Below are positions 61,585-64,000 of a stretch of 64,000 nucleotides of DNA, piece by piece. The number at the start of each line of letters is the position of its first letter. Position 1 is the stretch's first letter. The stretch comes from Streptomyces sp. NBC_01775 (GTDB lineage Bacteria > Actinomycetota > Actinomycetes > Streptomycetales > Streptomycetaceae): contig NZ_CP109104.1 in assembly GCF_035917675.1 (NCBI RefSeq), positions 806,001 to 870,000 of the forward strand, read 5' to 3'. Position numbers and translations under genes: made by a program. Under the pieces are notes generated by a model. It did no database searches. It saw only the letters and a list, made by a program, of their open reading frames with translations, and was not told the DNA's origin.

Positions 61585-62546
61585 TTCCTGTTACCGAAGT
61601 CGGCGCGGTTGGCCCGCAGGTAGAGCACCGCGAAGACCGCGCTGATCAGGATGAGGACGTTGCCGACGACGGCGCCCTGGCCGAAGTCGAGGCGCTGGAA
61701 CGACATCTGGTAGGTGACGGTGCCCAGGGTCTGGGTGGCGTCGGCGGGGCCGCCCGAGGTGAGGGCGAGGATCAGGTCGAGGATCTTCACCGTCGACATG
61801 AACCCCAGGACGAGCACGACGGTGATCACGGGCCGCAGCAGCGGCAGCGTCACGGAGCGGAAGACACGCCACGGCCCGGCTCCGTCCAGCGAGGCCGCCT
61901 CGTACAGATCGCGGGGGATCTCCTGGAGGCCGCCGTAGAGGATGACCATGTTGAACGGGATGCCGATCCAGATGTTGACCAGCACCGCCGCCAGCAGCGC
62001 CACATCGGGGCTGCTCAGCCACGGCACGCCGCCGTCGGTCAGACCCAGTGTCCGCAAGGCCGAGTTGAGGACACCGTGCTCCTGGTCGAGGATGCGCCGC
62101 CACACCACGGCGGCCACCACCATCGGCACCAGCCACGGCAGCAGCAGTACGGCCCGTATGAAGCGGGAGAGGCGGAAGCGGCGGGAGAAGAAGACGGCAA
62201 GCGCCAGCCCCAGGGTGAACTGGCCCAGCAGCGAGCCCACCGTGAACAGCGCCGTGTGCCACAGCGCGTCCGTGAACAGCGGATCGGCGAACACGGCCCG
62301 CCAGTTGTCGAGGCCGTTGAAGGGTGCCTCGCCGGTGAAGTAGGTCGTGGGCGTGAAGTGCTGAAAGCTCATCAGCACGTTGCGCACCAGCGGGTAGCCG
62401 AAGAAGGCTGCCATGTAGAGCAGCGCGGGCGCGACGAAGAGCCAGCGCAACAGCGCGGTGCGGCGTCTGCCGGACCGGCCGGCGGCGAGGGCTCCGGAGG
62501 CGCCTGGGGCCGGCGCTGAGACGGGCGGGGCTGTGACGGTACTCAT
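61581..62546 (-). CDS. Carbohydrate ABC transporter permease (MalF-like)
   Basis: The protein has 321 residues from the ATG at 62546, set by GAGGAG 6 nt upstream. It has six hydrophobic segments after a Pro/Ala-rich cytoplasmic start (FVAPALLYMAAFFGYPLV...). The EAA loop is DLYEAASLDGAGPWRVFRSVTLPLLRP. It lies 10 bases after the binding-protein gene and pairs with the downstream permease. Confidence 0.9.
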   Translation of the reverse strand: MSTVTAPPVSAPAPGASGALAAGRSGRRRTALLRWLFVAPALLYMAAFFGYPLVRNVLMSFQHFTPTTYFTGEAPFNGLDNWRAVFADPLFTDALWHTALFTVGSLLGQFTLGLALAVFFSRRFRLSRFIRAVLLLPWLVPMVVAAVVWRRILDQEHGVLNSALRTLGLTDGGVPWLSSPDVALLAAVLVNIWIGIPFNMVILYGGLQEIPRDLYEAASLDGAGPWRVFRSVTLPLLRPVITVVLVLGFMSTVKILDLILALTSGGPADATQTLGTVTYQMSFQRLDFGQGAVVGNVLILISAVFAVLYLRANRADFGNRK

Positions 62547-62556
62547 GCTGGGCTCC

Positions 62557-63768
62557 TCACTCCCCCGCCGTCGCCTGCCGCTGGGCACGGCGCAGGGCCG
62601 CCTCCGGGCTGCTGCCGCCGGTGAGTACTGACTGGAACGCCCCGGCGAGCGCGTCGCTCACCGCGGGCCAACGGGTGCCGACCTTCGCGGTGCGGGAGCG
62701 CGCCGTGGTCACCAGATCGGCGAACGGGGCGAGCTTGGGATTCTGTTTCGCGTACGTCCGCGCGGCGGCGGCGCGGGTGGGAACGTTGTTGACGGCCTCG
62801 CCCCAGTCGAGCTGATTGCCGGGGATGTTGAGGCAGTTGAGAATCTTGGCGGCGTTCTTCTCGCGCTCGCTGTCGTCACTCTTGGGGACGGTCATCACGG
62901 TGCCGCCGACGGGTGGCACGGCCTTGCCGTCCGCCTCGGGGACCGGGAACTTGGCGACGGCCCAGTCCACCTTGTCCTGCGCGTCCAGCACCGGCACCTG
63001 CCACGGCCCGTTGACCATCATGGCGGCGCGACCGGCGACGAACTGGTCGTTGACGTCCTGCTGGTTCCAGTTGACGACGGCCTTGGAGACGGACCTGTCC
63101 GCCACCATGTCCTTCCACAGGCTCAGCGCCGCCTTCCCCTTGCCACTGTCCAGCCGCGCCTCGTCACCGCCCGCCGACCAGAAGAACGGCAGGAACTGAT
63201 AGACACCGTCCGCGTCCGGGCTGGCGCTGAAGGCGAGCCCGTAGGTGCCGTGGCCGGAGAGCTTCTTCGCCGCCGTCCGCAGCTCGTCCCACGTCCGGGG
63301 CACCTCGACGTCCGCCTTCTTCAGCAGCTTCGGGTTGTAGTACAGCGCCAGGGAGTTCACGGAGCGGGCGATGCCGTAGCGGGTCCCCTCGAAGGAGCCG
63401 AGGGAGACCCCGCTGCGGGACAGCCCGGAGGTGCGCACCCCGAGATCCCGCAGCCCGCGCAACCCGCTGGTCTGCGCGAACTGCGGCAGCTCGGAACCGT
63501 CGAGTTCGAGAATGTCGGGCAGCGAGTGCGAGGACGCCATCCGCAGCGCCTTGGAGGACACCTGATCGGCGGGAACGCTGTTCTGCTCCACCCGCAGCCC
63601 GAACTTCTTGCCACAGCGGTCGAAGAACTTCTGATTCTTGGTGTGCTCGGCCGTATCGGTGGCCGAGTTGAGCACGGTGACGGTGCCGGGCTCGGGTGCG
63701 GCAGCACACCCGGTGAGCCCGAGGGCGGCCACCGTCAAGAGCACGGAGAGTGCCGGACGGGATGGCAT
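62557..63768 (-). CDS. Sugar ABC transporter substrate-binding lipoprotein
   Basis: The protein has 403 residues from the ATG at 63768, after which a lipoprotein signal follows at once (SVLLTVAALGLTGC, lipidated Cys21). The solute-binding family 1 fold shows SLPDILELDGSELPQFAQTSGL, NSLALYYNPKLLKKADVEVPRTWDELRTAAKKL and VNGPWQVPVLD. It captures an oligosaccharide outside the cell and delivers it to the two permeases. First gene of the five-gene operon. Confidence 0.9.
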   Translation of the reverse strand: MPSRPALSVLLTVAALGLTGCAAAPEPGTVTVLNSATDTAEHTKNQKFFDRCGKKFGLRVEQNSVPADQVSSKALRMASSHSLPDILELDGSELPQFAQTSGLRGLRDLGVRTSGLSRSGVSLGSFEGTRYGIARSVNSLALYYNPKLLKKADVEVPRTWDELRTAAKKLSGHGTYGLAFSASPDADGVYQFLPFFWSAGGDEARLDSGKGKAALSLWKDMVADRSVSKAVVNWNQQDVNDQFVAGRAAMMVNGPWQVPVLDAQDKVDWAVAKFPVPEADGKAVPPVGGTVMTVPKSDDSEREKNAAKILNCLNIPGNQLDWGEAVNNVPTRAAAARTYAKQNPKLAPFADLVTTARSRTAKVGTRWPAVSDALAGAFQSVLTGGSSPEAALRRAQRQATAGE

Positions 63769-64000
63769 TGAAAAGGGTCTCCATTCCAGTACGAGCCTCA
63801 ACGGGACGCGCCCCGAAGTGGGGCGCCCCGAAGTGGCGCGGGGAGCGGCGCGCGCAACCACAACGCACCCGCACATTCCCAGGCGAGGTTCACAAACGCG
63901 GCGGCGGCGCTGTACGAAAGGCGGTCATGAAGGGAAGCCGCACACCGAGGTACTGGCACGCGCGGTAAGCCGCGGGGGCAACAAGGTGGCGTCCGCCACG
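63769..64000. other. Promoter region of the sugar operon, window end
   Basis: This stretch of 232 bases must hold the operon promoter. I see no clear LacI-type palindrome or T-rich terminator. Any regulator lies beyond the window. Confidence 0.4.

Overview
The window is about 64 kb of very GC-rich DNA with GTG/ATG (one TTG) starts, strong GGAGG-type ribosome sites and many 1-, 4- or 8-nt overlaps between adjacent genes. Together with the gene families (DUF3152, HTTM/DUF5819, sarcosine oxidase soxBDAG next to glyA, actinobacterial lasso-peptide genes, YicI-type GH31) this points to a Streptomyces or close relative, probably an accessory part of the chromosome. No rRNA, tRNA, CRISPR array or replication origin was seen.

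Layout. 0-6.3 kb: end of a GntR/FCD regulator, a DUF3152 protein, a secreted esterase, a small exported protein, a DUF5819-HTTM pair and an SGNH hydrolase. 6.3-13.4 kb: a GntR/FCD regulator with its own operator, then an island bracketed by fragments of three insertion-sequence families (IS5-like, IS3, IS630). It holds a GNAT enzyme, two SRPBCC proteins with unusual codon use, an F420/NADP-type reductase, a frameshifted epimerase and a LysR regulator. 13.4-25.2 kb: small-molecule catabolism, made up of a nitrilase-cupin-MHS transporter operon divergent from a DUF2848 gene across a three-half-site operator, and an asparaginase, CE4 deacetylase/imidase-like, MFS, SDR, SDR operon controlled by a divergent LacI regulator. 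25.3-31.5 kb: a PucR regulator and a thiolase, acyl-CoA ligase, PPC-domain protein, KdgT permease operon. 31.9-39.1 kb: a GntR regulator divergent from glyA-soxB-soxD-soxA-soxG, a sarcosine-to-one-carbon module.

39.4-47.4 kb is the most interesting part: a lasso-peptide gene cluster. It has two tandem 41-residue precursors whose 18-residue cores share an acidic residue 8 and cysteines 13 and 18. Each precursor gene is followed by nearly the same stem-loop. The downstream operon is cyclase (C), RRE protein (B1), leader peptidase (B2), a luciferase-like flavin oxidoreductase and an ABC exporter (D), every junction overlapping. The cores resemble the class IV 'handcuff' lasso peptide LP2006, and the embedded oxidoreductase is an unexpected candidate tailoring enzyme. 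A NarL/LuxR response regulator with a coupled micro-gene and an exported Tat-type protein lie just upstream.

47.7-54.3 kb: a GT8 glycosyltransferase, a broken substrate-binding protein gene, a methyltransferase, AraC, an alcohol-dehydrogenase-like reductase and gene debris, ending with HxlR/SDR. 54.4-64 kb: a secreted beta-propeller phytase facing, across a 16-bp-stem terminator, a sugar operon (binding lipoprotein, two permeases, GH1, GH31) that would import and cleave an alpha-xyloside- or beta-glucoside-containing oligosaccharide.

All family names come from motif recognition by eye; no searches were run.
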